Below, piece by piece: positions 54,188-64,000 of a stretch of 64,000 nucleotides of DNA. The stretch is from an uncultured Helicobacter sp. GTDB lineage: Bacteria; Campylobacterota; Campylobacteria; Campylobacterales; Helicobacteraceae. Both the position numbers and the translations under genes were made by a program. Where the stretch lies: positions 1 through 64,000 of the forward strand of contig NZ_CAJTLL010000006.1 in NCBI RefSeq assembly GCF_910577135.1, read 5' to 3'. How positions within the stretch are numbered: position 1 is the first letter of the stretch; every line of letters starts with the position of its first letter. The notes beneath the pieces are model-generated. The model searched no databases. It was not told the DNA's origin and saw only the letters and a program-made list of their open reading frames with translations.

Positions 54188-54920
54188 AGCCCTAGTTGCA
54201 TTGCCTTTTAAGACTTCTTTAAAATCTCTAACCTATCCTATGCCCTTGCTTTGCAGATATAAAATCTGCTTCGCACCATTCAATCCCGAAGGGATTTAAT
54301 CTCGCAAAGGGCAATAGCCCTTGAGGACAAAAGGATACACTTATGCAGCGTAGCATACGAGCAAAGCTCTTATCCTTTGGCAAATCCCGCAAGGGCAAAA
54401 CTAAAGCTACGCTTTATTTATCATACGCACGAAGTGCTTATCCACACTTGCAAAGTAAGATTCTAAGGTTGGATTCTCTAGTCTATGTTTCTCCCCACAA
54501 GTGAGGTATATCCTCACTGACATAAAAATAAAATAGGCACGATAGTGCATACCTTGAAAGCGGTGTAGGGGGTGAGCGATATATTTGCGAACGCCACTTG
54601 TGGCAGGGGGGATATATAAGGGGGAGCGAGAGGGTAATCCAACGAGCTGACTTCTTTCAGCCCCTCCCCCTTATAGAAAAAGAAAAAAGAGGATAGACTA
54701 GTGATTTTAAACCTTAGAAAATGAGTTGATGAAGTCCCACAAGGGTAAAACAAGGCGAAACCGCAGTTTTAACTCTATTCTTTAGGTGAAAATAGAGGGC
54801 TTAGCTCTCTATTTTAAGACTTTTGTTACCGCGATATAATCGCTGCACTTGCTTTGCTTAAGGATTAAGCCATCACAAAATGTGGGACTTACAGAAAAAG
54901 CAATATGCTTTATTTTATTG
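54188..54920. repeat. Gene-free region made of dispersed repeats (copy B)
   Basis: No gene. 54245-54344 is the 100-nt block also at 13756-13855. It is followed by the GCGTAGCATACGAGCAAAGC module (54348-), the CTAAAGCTACGCTTTATTTA module, and TCATACGCACGAAGTGCTTA (54421-). Then comes CCCCACAAGTGAGGTATATC, ATAAAAATAAAATAGGCACG and CATACCTTGAAAGC(G/A)(G/A)TGTAG(G/A)GGGTGAG, shared with 520-590. The frame at 54514-54753 on the minus strand is repeat-derived. Confidence 0.8.
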
Positions 54921-55676
54921 CTATTGATCCGCGGATTTAATAACTCTTTCATTTAAAGGCTGCACTTCCCTTGCATTATGATGTAAAATATTTTGTAGAG
55001 ATTCTAACTGCTTTTGGGATAGCATAAGAGGATTTTTCATCACCACCCATTGCACATTTTCAGTGCAAGGCGGGGTAGTCAAGCTCCCTATAAATTCATA
55101 ATATGATGTATTCTTTGGAAGTAGGGTGCTGATGTCAAAAGCTTTGAATTCCATAGATTTATCCACGGCGTGTGGTGCACTTTTTATAATTTCCTCTAAT
55201 GCCGCATTATCAGTCCCTTCCTCAAAAAGCACACTTACAACAAGCAGCTTCCCATCTGCATTTTTATGCACTAAATGCACTTCAAGCGGATAGGCTATGC
55301 CATCAATCCTATTTTCACTGGGGGTATGAAAGTGAAACTGCACAAGCTGATATAAAGAGCCATTAAATGTAAGCGTAGAATCTGTGCCATCGATATTTAC
55401 TTGGATAGAATGTCCGTTATTGATAAGGTTTTTTGTATTCCTAGCATAGGCAAAAGCTAGGTTATATTGCGTTTTTTGTGTTTGGGTATCGATAATATCA
55501 ATAGGTGTTTGCATCTTTCCTACTTGGCATTTGGCAAAGTTTTTATCTAGCTCTCCCCCATACTTTGGACCTCTATCTTTACTATAATCCCATTGGATAT
55601 TAGCCTCATCAGCCATTAGCCCACTTAGTAAAAATACACTTATACACATATATAGCTTTGGTTTAAACATATTCAC
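54921..55676 (-). CDS. Alpha-type carbonic anhydrase, periplasmic
   Basis: 251 residues with a signal peptide (LYMCISVFLLSGLMADE). Zinc ligands are in FHFHTPSEN (two His) and EVHLVHKN (third His). The proton-relay and substrate region FIGSLTTPPCTENVQWVVMK is typical, and the Cys pair AKC and PPC would form the usual disulfide. It hydrates CO2 in the periplasm, aiding pH homeostasis of a host-associated Helicobacter. Confidence 0.93.
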   Translation of the reverse strand: MNMFKPKLYMCISVFLLSGLMADEANIQWDYSKDRGPKYGGELDKNFAKCQVGKMQTPIDIIDTQTQKTQYNLAFAYARNTKNLINNGHSIQVNIDGTDSTLTFNGSLYQLVQFHFHTPSENRIDGIAYPLEVHLVHKNADGKLLVVSVLFEEGTDNAALEEIIKSAPHAVDKSMEFKAFDISTLLPKNTSYYEFIGSLTTPPCTENVQWVVMKNPLMLSQKQLESLQNILHHNAREVQPLNERVIKSADQ

Positions 55677-55739
55677 TCCTTAAAAATGTTTGAAATCAAG
55701 GAGCGATTGTAATGTCTAAATATTAATGCGCATTTAATC

Positions 55740-57827
55740 CTAAAATTTCTTTTTATTGACATCTTCTAAAATCTGCTGCGCGATAGAATCCACGGCTTTG
55801 GAAATATCTTGTGTATGATGAGCAATATCAGCATTTTGCTGGGTAACACCCTCTAGCTGCACTACTGCTTCATTGATTTGTGCTACCTCTCCTGCTTGTT
55901 TATTAATAGATTCTGCCATATCATTGATAGATTGCACAAGTAAATTTGTATTTGCCTCTATCTCGCCTAAACTTCTTTGTGTGCGCTCAGCTAGCTTTCT
56001 TATCTCATCAGCTACCACTGCAAAGCCTCGTCCGTATTCTCCTGCACGTGCTGATTCTATACTTGCATTAAGCGCTAAGAGATTGACTTGATCGGCTATG
56101 TCTCGAATGATAGCAATAATATTTTTAATATCATCACCTTGTGCGACTACTTCAGTAGTGCGCTCACGCATATTTTGCATAGAAGAGCTAATCTCTTCTA
56201 GGGCGGAGGCTGTCTGCTCTAATGAGGTAGCTTGCGTGGTTGAGCCATGAGTAAGATGAGAAACAGCTTTATCAAGATCCTTTGCTCTTTGGGCTAATGT
56301 TTGTGCAAAATCACTTGAGATACGCAACATTTGGGAAATCTCTTGTCCTAAAATATTTGCTGTAACTTCCACATTGCCTGTTGCATTGGGAATAGAGCTT
56401 GTAAAATCAAGGTTTTTGTATTGTTCAAAAGTATTATGAATGAGGTTTATATCGCTTCCTATGCGCTTTTGCAGCACATCAAGCAGTCTATTAAGAATAT
56501 CTTGGAGTTTGATAAGCTGCGGATTATTTGCCTTAGCTTGTAAGCGAATGCTCAAATCCCCTTGCTCAACTTTATGCACAGATTCTATCGCTTGAGCAAT
56601 GGCGATATTATCTACCTTGGTATGTTCTTTAATATTGGCAACGGCTTCATTGATACGTGCTGCCATTCTGCCTAGTTCATCACCTTTGTATAAGGCAATA
56701 GTTTCTACATCATTGCTCTCGTGTTTCAAGAATGCGAAAAATCGTTTTAAGCCTTCATAAATAGTATGAATATCTCTTTGCACATAGAGTTTGACATAGC
56801 CTACTACGATGAGATTCACAAGCACCATAACTATAAGCAAGATAACAATTGTACTCTTCTCTGTGGATCTTAGATCTGCATAAAGCTCATCATAGGAGAT
56901 GAAATTAAACATTGTCCAATATATGCCCTCCCAAATTTCAAAGTTATATAAGGCGCATAATCCCTTGTTGCCGGTTATTGAAGTCATCTCTACGATATCA
57001 CTTCCTGCTTTTTGAGACTTTTGCAGTTCAATAGCTTTTCTTGCGCCATCAGTATTTCTCACATTTAGAAGAGACTCTCCTATTTTGTCTTTATCATAAT
57101 ACATCGTGAGTAAGCCGCCTTCTCCAATCAGCAATTGCACAAAATGCTCAGCCAAATTGCTGTCTTTGGGGAAAATCTTTTCGCTTAGTTCATTCATATT
57201 GATAAGTGCGCCCACAACCCCTATGCGTTGATTTTTGTGATATATAGGGAAGGCAATACTAATGGCTTTTAACTCTTGGTTGTGATATAAAATAGAAGTA
57301 GGGGCAGAGATAATAGCTTTTTTTGTATGCTCTTGTACAGGTAGTGTAGGAGCAAAGGCTTCAATGATATTTTTGCCATCTTTGGTTCGTATTTCATCAT
57401 TAGAAGCCTCATAAATCCCTGAATTAACGCTATTTAGCTCATTGTCAATAAATACTATACCTTCTTTTACTTTTTGACTATATGCGGTATGTTCTACTTT
57501 GATGTAAGTAGCAATGATACTTGGATCATAATCAGCTATATAGCTTAACAAATTGCGTAAAGTTACATTTAGCACAGCGGTATTATGTTCTAAATTTGCG
57601 CTAATGGACTTTGCCACTGCTTCTAGCCCGCCTCCAGCGATACGAAAATACTCTTTGACAGATTGCGAATCATTGGACGCAACAGTGAGTAGGAATTTTT
57701 GAGCTTCTTTTTCCATACTCTTTTCAATATTATGTGAAACAAGGAAAATCGCCCATATATTTCCTATGAGCAAAACCAGTGTCAAAAGTAAGCTGATCTT
57801 ATTGCCAATACTTACATTTTTTAGCAT
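55740..57827 (-). CDS. Methyl-accepting chemotaxis protein with dCache sensor
   Basis: 695 residues. TM1 is at about 10-30, a periplasmic sensor of about 290 residues (dCache/Cache_1 type; [20 protein letters not shown] is the membrane-distal strand set), TM2 at about 326-347, a HAMP-like region, and the signalling domain. The hairpin tip [20 protein letters not shown] then [20 protein letters not shown] is conserved, with Val in place of the common Thr in DQTN. The end DVNKKKF equals that of the partial MCP at the window's left edge. Ligand unknown. Confidence 0.93.
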   Translation of the reverse strand: MLKNVSIGNKISLLLTLVLLIGNIWAIFLVSHNIEKSMEKEAQKFLLTVASNDSQSVKEYFRIAGGGLEAVAKSISANLEHNTAVLNVTLRNLLSYIADYDPSIIATYIKVEHTAYSQKVKEGIVFIDNELNSVNSGIYEASNDEIRTKDGKNIIEAFAPTLPVQEHTKKAIISAPTSILYHNQELKAISIAFPIYHKNQRIGVVGALINMNELSEKIFPKDSNLAEHFVQLLIGEGGLLTMYYDKDKIGESLLNVRNTDGARKAIELQKSQKAGSDIVEMTSITGNKGLCALYNFEIWEGIYWTMFNFISYDELYADLRSTEKSTIVILLIVMVLVNLIVVGYVKLYVQRDIHTIYEGLKRFFAFLKHESNDVETIALYKGDELGRMAARINEAVANIKEHTKVDNIAIAQAIESVHKVEQGDLSIRLQAKANNPQLIKLQDILNRLLDVLQKRIGSDINLIHNTFEQYKNLDFTSSIPNATGNVEVTANILGQEISQMLRISSDFAQTLAQRAKDLDKAVSHLTHGSTTQATSLEQTASALEEISSSMQNMRERTTEVVAQGDDIKNIIAIIRDIADQVNLLALNASIESARAGEYGRGFAVVADEIRKLAERTQRSLGEIEANTNLLVQSINDMAESINKQAGEVAQINEAVVQLEGVTQQNADIAHHTQDISKAVDSIAQQILEDVNKKKF

Positions 57828-58223
57828 ATATTCTCCTTTGTAACGATCCTAATCCTTTTTAATGATATTTTTTATTATATTAAAATCAAATCAAAATATC
57901 AGAAACAAACTATGGGTTGCTAAAACAAAAAAACAGCAAACAAGATTCCAAATTTGCTTACTCACAAGTGGGTTACATAAGAATAAAATTGCACGATAGA
58001 TTCGCAAATATACCGCTCATTAAGAACAATAGTATGCGCTTTATGGATTTATGAAGTTTTTTATTGAGAGGAGGAAACTTAGATATGGTGATTACTTTTT
58101 GTTTATTCTTACATCATTTTCAAGAGATTTTGTAAAAGTTTGTGTGTATGTATTTTATAAACAAGGACTATATCACTGCTTTTTAAGCAAAGTATGAGGC
58201 TTTTATTTGTCAAAATCTAGATA
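57828..58223. other. Intergenic region with a repeat fragment
   Basis: 396 bp without a gene. 57958-58015 (CTCACAAGTGGGTTACATAA, ATAAAATTGCACGATAG) is a diverged copy of the CACAAGTGAGGTATATCC...AAATAGGCACGATAG module at 54.5 kb. The remainder is AT-rich and probably holds the promoter of the chemoreceptor gene. Confidence 0.5.
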
Positions 58224-58907
58224 TTAGATACTTATTTTATATCGCCAAAGGGTGAGAATCTCACTTAAACGTTTAGGCTTAAATCCCAATTGTTCGCAAC
58301 TGACATTAAAGCAAAAAGAATTATTCGTATCGCGTGAGTGGATATGCCCGTGGATATTAAGAGAGCAATCAGCTAGGATAAAAAGCCTATCAAGCACATC
58401 ACGGCTCTTGGCAAAGCGGTCATTTACCTTGCGATTAAACACTGGAAAATGTGAAAACATAATCCGCTCTTTCCCAATATCCTGCACGATAGCATTAAGA
58501 TAAATATCCTCTTTGATGAATATTTTGCCAAATTCATCATAAAGCTTTTGGAGAATCTCCCCTCGCTGCGGGATATGCAGATTTAATCCCTGCTGCACAT
58601 TCCATTTTTTTAATTCTTTAAGCTTTTCAAAACGTTTGACATCATTATTCCCTACCACAAGGATTTTTCTACCTTTGAGTTCTTTAAGATAAGAGAAACC
58701 GCCGGGATAATACAAATCCCCTAAATGCAAGATTCTATCCTTTTTCCCCACGGCTGCATTCCATAAGTCCTTGTGAAAGGTATAAAAATCATCATATCCA
58801 CACACCTTAGCACTTTTAAGTCGTGAGGGTTCTTTTTCTAGCACGGCTTTATGCCCAAAATGACTATCAGAAATCAAAAATATATTTTCGTCAATGGGGC
58901 ATTTCAT
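58224..58907 (-). CDS. Calcineurin-like phosphoesterase
   Basis: 227 residues. Metal-site motifs of the family: ISDSHFGHKA (Asp and His), HLGDLYYPGG, VVGNND, FSHFPVFN and NIHGHIHSRD. The GHxH and GNND motifs are all intact. The closest type is the phage/bacterial metallophosphoesterase group with unknown natural substrates. It lies 9 nt after the peptidase gene on the same strand. Confidence 0.85.
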   Translation of the reverse strand: MKCPIDENIFLISDSHFGHKAVLEKEPSRLKSAKVCGYDDFYTFHKDLWNAAVGKKDRILHLGDLYYPGGFSYLKELKGRKILVVGNNDVKRFEKLKELKKWNVQQGLNLHIPQRGEILQKLYDEFGKIFIKEDIYLNAIVQDIGKERIMFSHFPVFNRKVNDRFAKSRDVLDRLFILADCSLNIHGHIHSRDTNNSFCFNVSCEQLGFKPKRLSEILTLWRYKISI

Positions 58908-58916
58908 AAAAACCTT

Positions 58917-60971
58917 TCATAATGGCTTAAGAAGTCGCTTTGCTACATAGCCATTAATCTCGCGACTCCCAAAAATATAGCGAATTTTCGCCCATTCATC
59001 ATTCTCTCCTTCAAATGAGAGTATTTGCATTTCCCGCCCCAAAGGAGCTTTAGCAATCACAGGTGCATTACGTGAGGGATTAGTGCGGATAAGAGCTATA
59101 TTCACTATGATTTTAGCATTGTTTGGGCTGCCAGATTCTGCTTTTTTTAAGGAGCTTTTGTCTATTGTTAAATCGAGTGGCTTCTTGTCTATTGGGCTTG
59201 GTGACTTAGGCAATGGCACCGCATCTGTTATTTTTGTCTCTATTTTGTCTGTAAGGGCGCTAGAGATGATATAGCCCTCTTTGATATGTGCATTATTGGT
59301 AATCTTGCTCCATTTACCTTGAGATTCTAAAACTTGCAATGTTGTGCCTTGCGGGAGTTTAGCAATAATAGGACTTTGGGTAGTGGGCTTAGTGCGGACA
59401 TTTACACCACGAGGTGAGGCAACCCATATTTTTTGAAGCTCTGTGGGCTGCGGAGAGAGCTTTGGCTCATCTGTATTTTTTGGTCGTGGCTTTTTATTAT
59501 CTTTTATGTGTTTTTGTGTGGGTTTGGTAGGTGGCAAGGAGGCTGCTTGCGCTGTGTCTATGTTTTTAGATTCTCTAAGAGGTGCGGGTGTATAGGCTAT
59601 GGCTTGATAGGTCGAGGATTGAGGTTTGGGAGGATTCTTAAAGGAGATAATTACTATACCACTCAATATATCTTTTTTGTGATATATTTCTGCGCGATAG
59701 CTAAGGGCTTGTGTATCAATGCTGTATCGCGGAATAAAGTCTTTTTTGTAGATTCTAATGCCTACTTCATCGGGCATAGGGGAGTTGTCATTAGGCTTGA
59801 CATAGCCTATTACATTTATGCGGTAATCCTCAAGCGGCTCAAACTCGATAGAATCTTTGGCATAGACAATTGAACCTATCGGCACAGATTGCCATTGCTC
59901 ATCGATTTTTATGCGGATATGCTGAAGTGATGCATCAAATGTGTGATATTGCGGAATCAATGTGCTTATAGTGCGTGAGCCATATTTAAGCTCAATATTG
60001 CCCTGTGTATTGCGCACTAAGCCTAGTAGGTGGCTATCACTTTGTGTTTTAATGTGCTTGGGTGCGGTGTTTTTGGGCAATGGAAAATGTGTAAGAAATG
60101 GACGTAGAGAATCTAAAGGTAGAGTTATATGCTCTTCAATTTTTATCTGCAAGAGTGCGGGGGAAAGAAGCTCTTTAACTGAAGCGACATTAAGCTCAAA
60201 ATCCCTCTCAAAGCCTATACCAAGCTGTCCTAGCAAAGATTCAATAGCTAGGAGATGATAATACACACGTGTGGGAATATCTAGCTCTTTGCTGGCTTCA
60301 TTTGTTAGTGCTGGTTTGCCAAGTGAAAGAGAGAAAAATGTTAAAGCTTTGAGTTGTTCTGTATTATTTTTAGCTTTCGTGTGAGTATTATGCACGTGGT
60401 AGCGATGGAGGGGGTTAAGTATATGGAGATTAATATCTGCTACCATTTGAGCGACAAAGGATTCTAAATCGCCATATTTTGCCCCATTAAGCTCGGGCTG
60501 GTCAATCACAGAGCAATTTCCCCAACGCGCAGGATTCAAAAGATTACTTATATATTGAGGGCGCCAGTATCCGCTCCCATCGTGCAAATGTAAGGATATA
60601 TCAATATCTTTTTCTGCTAAAAGCTGTTTAATCTTTTGGATACTTTGATAATCTGGGTCATTAGTTGCAAGTGCGGCAAACTTGCGATTCATATCGCCAT
60701 ATACGCCACGCATATTGGCAAACATACCGTGAGGATTCACCACAGGCACGACCCAAACGCTGCCTTTGGTAATCTTATAATGGCGCATAAAAATATCAGT
60801 GGAATAATACGCGCCGGGCTCATCCCCGTGAATCCCGCCCATTAAAAGCAAGGTTGGTGCGCGTTTATCGTTTTCATTGAGTTTATAAAGTGCAAAATCA
60901 CGCACGAGATTTTCAGCATTGAGTGTGCAAAATGTAACAATAAGTGATATAAATATAAGAAAAAACCGCAT
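58917..60971 (-). CDS. Csd4/Pgp1-like M14 carboxypeptidase with C-terminal SH3 domains
   Basis: 684 residues, against about 440-465 for H. pylori Csd4 and C. jejuni Pgp1. Signal peptide (FFLIFISLIVTFCTLNAEN), then the zinc carboxypeptidase domain: LLMGGIHGDEPGAYYS with His48 and Glu51 as ligands, and DISLHLHDGSG with the third His. H. pylori Csd4 has Gln at the first ligand; here it is the canonical His. A beta region (about 320-450), a Pro/Lys-rich linker, and two bacterial SH3 domains (about 520-585, GVNVRTKPTTQSPIIAKLPQ; about 620-684, ALIRTNPSRNAPVIAKAPLG) follow. It trims peptidoglycan tripeptides to dipeptides in relatives and sets helical shape. Confidence 0.85.
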   Translation of the reverse strand: MRFFLIFISLIVTFCTLNAENLVRDFALYKLNENDKRAPTLLLMGGIHGDEPGAYYSTDIFMRHYKITKGSVWVVPVVNPHGMFANMRGVYGDMNRKFAALATNDPDYQSIQKIKQLLAEKDIDISLHLHDGSGYWRPQYISNLLNPARWGNCSVIDQPELNGAKYGDLESFVAQMVADINLHILNPLHRYHVHNTHTKAKNNTEQLKALTFFSLSLGKPALTNEASKELDIPTRVYYHLLAIESLLGQLGIGFERDFELNVASVKELLSPALLQIKIEEHITLPLDSLRPFLTHFPLPKNTAPKHIKTQSDSHLLGLVRNTQGNIELKYGSRTISTLIPQYHTFDASLQHIRIKIDEQWQSVPIGSIVYAKDSIEFEPLEDYRINVIGYVKPNDNSPMPDEVGIRIYKKDFIPRYSIDTQALSYRAEIYHKKDILSGIVIISFKNPPKPQSSTYQAIAYTPAPLRESKNIDTAQAASLPPTKPTQKHIKDNKKPRPKNTDEPKLSPQPTELQKIWVASPRGVNVRTKPTTQSPIIAKLPQGTTLQVLESQGKWSKITNNAHIKEGYIISSALTDKIETKITDAVPLPKSPSPIDKKPLDLTIDKSSLKKAESGSPNNAKIIVNIALIRTNPSRNAPVIAKAPLGREMQILSFEGENDEWAKIRYIFGSREINGYVAKRLLKPL

Positions 60972-61867
60972 TACAAGCCTTTGCTTTTCTCTATCCGTGC
61001 ATTTCTTTCTCCCTCCATTTCTTTATACAGCACCGCACACGCTTTAGCGAGTTCACGAATTTGCAAGATATAATCCTGCCTTTGGGCGACAGAAATAGCC
61101 TTACGCGCATCAAGGATATTAAAACAATGGCTTGTAAGCATTGTATAATCATACGCAACAAGAGGGATTCTCGCTTGGAGACAGTTTTTCACTTCTTTAG
61201 CATATTGTTCAAAAAGCGCAAAAAGCATTTTGGTATCTGCTACATCAAAATGATAGGTAGAAAATTCATATTCACCTTGTAAATGTACGTCCGCATACGA
61301 CATAGGGTGTGTGTTTGTGGGGTCATTCCACGCAATTTCAAAGATATTTTCTACTCCTTGTATATACATTGCTAATCTTTCCACGCCATAGGTAATTTCC
61401 ACCGCGACGGGTTGGCAAGGAATCCCGCCTACTTGCTGAAAATATGTAAATTGCGTTACCTCCATACCATCAAGCCACACTTCCCAGCCAAGTCCCCAAG
61501 CACCAAGTGTGGGGGATTCCCAATTATCCTCTACAAAACGCACATCGTGAGCGCGTAAGTCTAAGCCCAATGCCTCAAGGCTACGCAAATATATCTCTTG
61601 TATATTATCTGGGCTTGGCTTGATAAGCACTTGAAATTGATAATAACTTCCTAGGCGATTAGGATTCTCTCCATAGCGCCCATCTGTTGGGCGACGTGAT
61701 GGGGCGACATAAGCTACACTCCAAGACTTAGAATCTAAGCTTCTAAGCAGAGTAGCCGGGTGGAATGTCCCAGCTCCTGCGGGAATATCATAGGGCTGCA
61801 CGATAAGGCAGCCTTGATTTTTCCAAAATTCTTGTAGGGTTAGTAAAATATTCGAAAAACTTAGCAT
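60971..61867 (-). CDS. glyQ: Glycyl-tRNA synthetase alpha subunit
   Basis: 298 residues, the catalytic subunit of the alpha2beta2 bacterial Gly[22 protein letters not shown], then [32 protein letters not shown] and [20 protein letters not shown] are family signatures. It shares one base with the start of the peptidase gene. The beta subunit gene glyS is not in this window. Confidence 0.95.
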   Translation of the reverse strand: MLSFSNILLTLQEFWKNQGCLIVQPYDIPAGAGTFHPATLLRSLDSKSWSVAYVAPSRRPTDGRYGENPNRLGSYYQFQVLIKPSPDNIQEIYLRSLEALGLDLRAHDVRFVEDNWESPTLGAWGLGWEVWLDGMEVTQFTYFQQVGGIPCQPVAVEITYGVERLAMYIQGVENIFEIAWNDPTNTHPMSYADVHLQGEYEFSTYHFDVADTKMLFALFEQYAKEVKNCLQARIPLVAYDYTMLTSHCFNILDARKAISVAQRQDYILQIRELAKACAVLYKEMEGERNARIEKSKGL

Positions 61868-61868
61868 A

Positions 61869-62801
61869 TCACTCCTTTTGCACTTTTGTATTGTGGATAA
61901 ACATCATTGCTCCCTTTTGCACCCCACAATATGCTGCCACCACATCGCATTTGACCTTAAAAAGCAAAAATAATCGTTCATCTTTGTGCATATTTAAACA
62001 TTCAAAATTCCCCATACCCTTAGCAAGTATCACATCAGCCCTATCATAGATAGCTTGGGCTTGAGGTAAGGCGTCCGTATATACAAATCCCGGGCTTCTC
62101 ACGCCAGAATCAAGTAAAGTGCAATACTCCTGCATATCCTTAGCCAAAGGGTGAGACATATCCTCTAATGTAAGATCATTGATGATAGGCTTACCACGTA
62201 GGGCATAATAAATCTCTATATGCGGATATATCTCCTTTAATGTGGCGATAAGCACCTTATCAAAGATATTTTCTCCAGCATTATCAGCAATATAAAGTAA
62301 TGTTTTAGCAGAGAGTTTGTCAATAAATGCAGGGAGGCAAAAGGTAGCAAAATGTATGGATTCAAAGCCAAAATTGGCATTATCAAAATCAAAGCTATGC
62401 TGTGAGCCATAATCAATGACATTACCTAAAATTGCCATTTTGACTGCCCATTCTAGCCGTTTATATACAGAATCCTCTTTTATTTGTTTAGAATCTGGGC
62501 TATTAGTAGCGAATAAAAGTGGTGGTGGAGGGTATTTGTGAAGTAAATTTTGCACAATATGGTGAGCTTTTGTCATACTCTCTTGCTTGATATGATAAAA
62601 GGGATCGCTAAGCCCTGTAGCACGTGCAAGAGTTTTATATACATCAATGGCGATTTGAGGTGGGAGCAATCCTTTATTTTTGGCAGATTCTAAAATATGC
62701 TGTATATTTTGTGTGATGTGCTTATCGGGGATATGTAGCAGTTGGCAGAGATGTTTAACTTGCCTTTGAAGACAGGTAAAACACGCATTTTGAGCTATCA
62801 T
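61869..62801 (-). CDS. DUF89 / ARMT1-like protein
   Basis: 310 residues. The N-terminal CFTCLQRQ Cys pair and the core motifs [16 protein letters not shown] and [15 protein letters not shown] define the DUF89 family, metal-dependent phosphatases proposed to clear damaged sugar phosphates. The conserved Asp-Asn and Asn-Glu pairs are present. It is packed between the DUF3972 gene (4-nt overlap) and glyQ. Confidence 0.82.
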   Translation of the reverse strand: MIAQNACFTCLQRQVKHLCQLLHIPDKHITQNIQHILESAKNKGLLPPQIAIDVYKTLARATGLSDPFYHIKQESMTKAHHIVQNLLHKYPPPPLLFATNSPDSKQIKEDSVYKRLEWAVKMAILGNVIDYGSQHSFDFDNANFGFESIHFATFCLPAFIDKLSAKTLLYIADNAGENIFDKVLIATLKEIYPHIEIYYALRGKPIINDLTLEDMSHPLAKDMQEYCTLLDSGVRSPGFVYTDALPQAQAIYDRADVILAKGMGNFECLNMHKDERLFLLFKVKCDVVAAYCGVQKGAMMFIHNTKVQKE

Positions 62802-63283
62802 TTTGGTTCTGTCATATTAGCGACTTTACCCCACATAAGGCGATATTTGCGCTTCATAAATTCAATTTCCTCACGTGAGCGTTCTAGTTCTGCACGCAAG
62901 GTTTCCATCGTCTTCTTATCATCATCATAGACTTCCTGCATAGAGATAAGGGCGTCTTTAAGAAAGGTATTTTCGTTTTTAAACGCACTGATGGTTTCAT
63001 CTTTTGCCGCAATGACTTTATCGTGTAAGCCTAGAATGGTAGAGATGGTTTTTTCCACAAATACAGGGTCTAGCTCTTTACCATTCATATCTGCGGATAC
63101 AAGATTAGATTCTACTTTTTTGACTAATGCACCCACACCTGAAGTTGCGTCTATAAAGGTTTTTTCTTCCTCTGTTTTGCTTTTGAGACTGCCTTCATTA
63201 ATGAGCTCAGTGATTTTTTCTTCACTTAAACCTGAAAGTTTTACAAATTCTTCGAGCTCAAGCCAAGTATTTGAAGCTTCCAT
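62798..63283 (-). CDS. DUF3972-type protein
   Basis: 161 residues, highly charged. The N-terminal TWLELEEFVKLSGLSEEKIT looks like a MerR-like helix-turn-helix, and about 100-150 forms a coiled coil (ETLRAELERSREEIEFMKRK). Orthologues are confined to Campylobacterota as far as I know; the function is unknown. The stop of purE overlaps its start by one base and its stop overlaps the DUF89 gene by 4 nt. Confidence 0.75.
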   Translation of the reverse strand: MEASNTWLELEEFVKLSGLSEEKITELINEGSLKSKTEEEKTFIDATSGVGALVKKVESNLVSADMNGKELDPVFVEKTISTILGLHDKVIAAKDETISAFKNENTFLKDALISMQEVYDDDKKTMETLRAELERSREEIEFMKRKYRLMWGKVANMTEPK

Positions 63284-63780
63284 TAGCCCCTCCTCACCTC
63301 TATCTCTGCAGAATCTAGCTCTACTTTTTTAGCCTTCATCACGCGATCTTCTATGAGCTTTCCTGCGAGTTCATCATTTTTAAGGCTTAAAATTTGCATT
63401 GCTAAATACGCTGCATTAATCGCCCCAGCCTTGCCAATGCTCACTGTGGCTACGGGCATAGAGCTAGGCATTTGCACGGTAGAAAGGAGGGCATCTAACC
63501 CATCAAGTGCACCACCACTTAAAGGCACACCGATAACGGGTTTGCACGTTTGAGAGGCAATCGCCCCGGCAAGATGTGCTGCCATACCCGCTGCGCCGAT
63601 GAATACTTGCGCACCACGAGATTGTGCGTCTTTGATATAGGATTTTGTGCGCTCTGGTGAGCGATGAGCCGAGCTAATAATCACCTCATAGGCGACATCA
63701 AACTTTTTCAATACCTCTATGCACTCACTCATCACGTTCCAATCGCTTTTGCTCCCCATAATCACGCTTATAAAATCCAT
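63283..63780 (-). CDS. purE: N5-carboxyaminoimidazole ribonucleotide mutase
   Basis: 165 residues. ISVIMGSKSDWNVM (phosphate-binding), ISSAHRSPERT with the catalytic His, IGAAGMAAHLAGAIASQT and PVIGVPLSGGALDGLDALLS are family motifs. Purine synthesis step converting N5-CAIR to CAIR (class I). First gene of the purE-DUF3972-DUF89-glyQ run. Confidence 0.93.
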   Translation of the reverse strand: MDFISVIMGSKSDWNVMSECIEVLKKFDVAYEVIISSAHRSPERTKSYIKDAQSRGAQVFIGAAGMAAHLAGAIASQTCKPVIGVPLSGGALDGLDALLSTVQMPSSMPVATVSIGKAGAINAAYLAMQILSLKNDELAGKLIEDRVMKAKKVELDSAEIEVRRG

Positions 63781-63830
63781 TTTCTACTCCTTGGTTTTTA
63801 GGCTTGAAATTCTATCATATTTGTTTTAAA

Positions 63831-64000
63831 CTAACTTTGCTCAATCCATTGCATAATGCAAGAGCGAATGACTGAAATCGCTACTACATCTTTTTGTGTG
63901 ATAGGTTTATTAAAAAGTGTGCTAATGGCTTGAGGAAGCACGGCTGATGTATGCTCACAAATATCTTTAATCGCATTTTTTTCATCACTATAAACATCTT
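63831..64000 (-). CDS. C-terminal end of an unidentified protein (partial)
   Basis: An open minus-strand frame enters from the right edge and stops at 63831-63833. The 55 visible residues include EKNAIKDICEHTSAVLPQAI and ITQKDVVAISVIRSCIMQWI. I do not recognise the family. It is separated from purE by 50 bp. Confidence 0.55.
   Translation of the reverse strand, partial: DVYSDEKNAIKDICEHTSAVLPQAISTLFNKPITQKDVVAISVIRSCIMQWIEQS

Noticed and set aside
54514-54753. 79-codon minus frame in the 54-kb gap
   Set aside because: It lies entirely in dispersed intergenic repeats; no ribosome site or recognisable domain.

Overview
The window reads as a chromosomal segment of an enterohepatic Helicobacter (Campylobacterota). 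It is AT-rich, and the order tyrS-spoT-rpoZ-pyrH and gyrA-hypothetical-flgR is the one known from Helicobacter pylori. It also carries pseudaminic acid genes, the Campylobacterota-type CheZ, a class II DAHP synthase and a compact Campylobacter-type Cas9. The set (hisA, modABC, alpha carbonic anhydrase, type II-C CRISPR) and the GyrA residue numbering fit the H. cinaedi/H. bilis group best; the species is inferred, not proven.

Layout. 0-7 kb: the end of a chemoreceptor, a paired SMR efflux operon, then a PseG-PseH fusion, pseI, a class V aminotransferase and miaA. 7-13.7 kb: an orphan YopX-type phage gene, a CRISPR array of eight clear spacers (perhaps nine), a tracrRNA, cas2-cas1-cas9 facing it, and a YdcZ permease. 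14-22.4 kb: a minus-strand housekeeping run (hisA, membrane protein, amiA, nitronate monooxygenase, tyrS, spoT, rpoZ, pyrH). 22.5-34 kb: a frameshifted lysE, gyrA carrying Ile84 (a fluoroquinolone-resistance allele), flgR, a lipoprotein, ugd, a HAD phosphatase, an AI-2E permease, a ferredoxin, doxX and mrp.

34-39.6 kb is the unusual part. It holds truncated, duplicated and inverted fragments of a repetitive beta-helix surface-protein family without any beta-barrel, a recent 1297-bp tandem duplication, a serine-recombinase-like gene whose nucleophile position is Gly, and at both ends small hydrophobic peptide genes that look like a type I toxin family. One of these peptide genes is intact. Its Shine-Dalgarno is buried in a perfect 11-bp hairpin and an antisense promoter lies inside its ORF. 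The whole block is bounded by an approximately 80-bp inverted repeat.

39.6-64 kb returns to core functions: trhP, cheZ, the molybdate operon with its ModE-type regulator, the lactate utilisation genes lutABC and lctP, an alkaline phosphatase relic, a tandem DUF305 protein, a CvfB-like protein, an SDR, class II DAHP synthase, alpha carbonic anhydrase, a dCache chemoreceptor, a phosphoesterase, a Csd4/Pgp1-like peptidase with SH3 repeats, glyQ, a DUF89 protein, a DUF3972 protein and purE. Several intergenic gaps contain a modular dispersed repeat rich in short palindromes. I saw no rRNA or tRNA genes.
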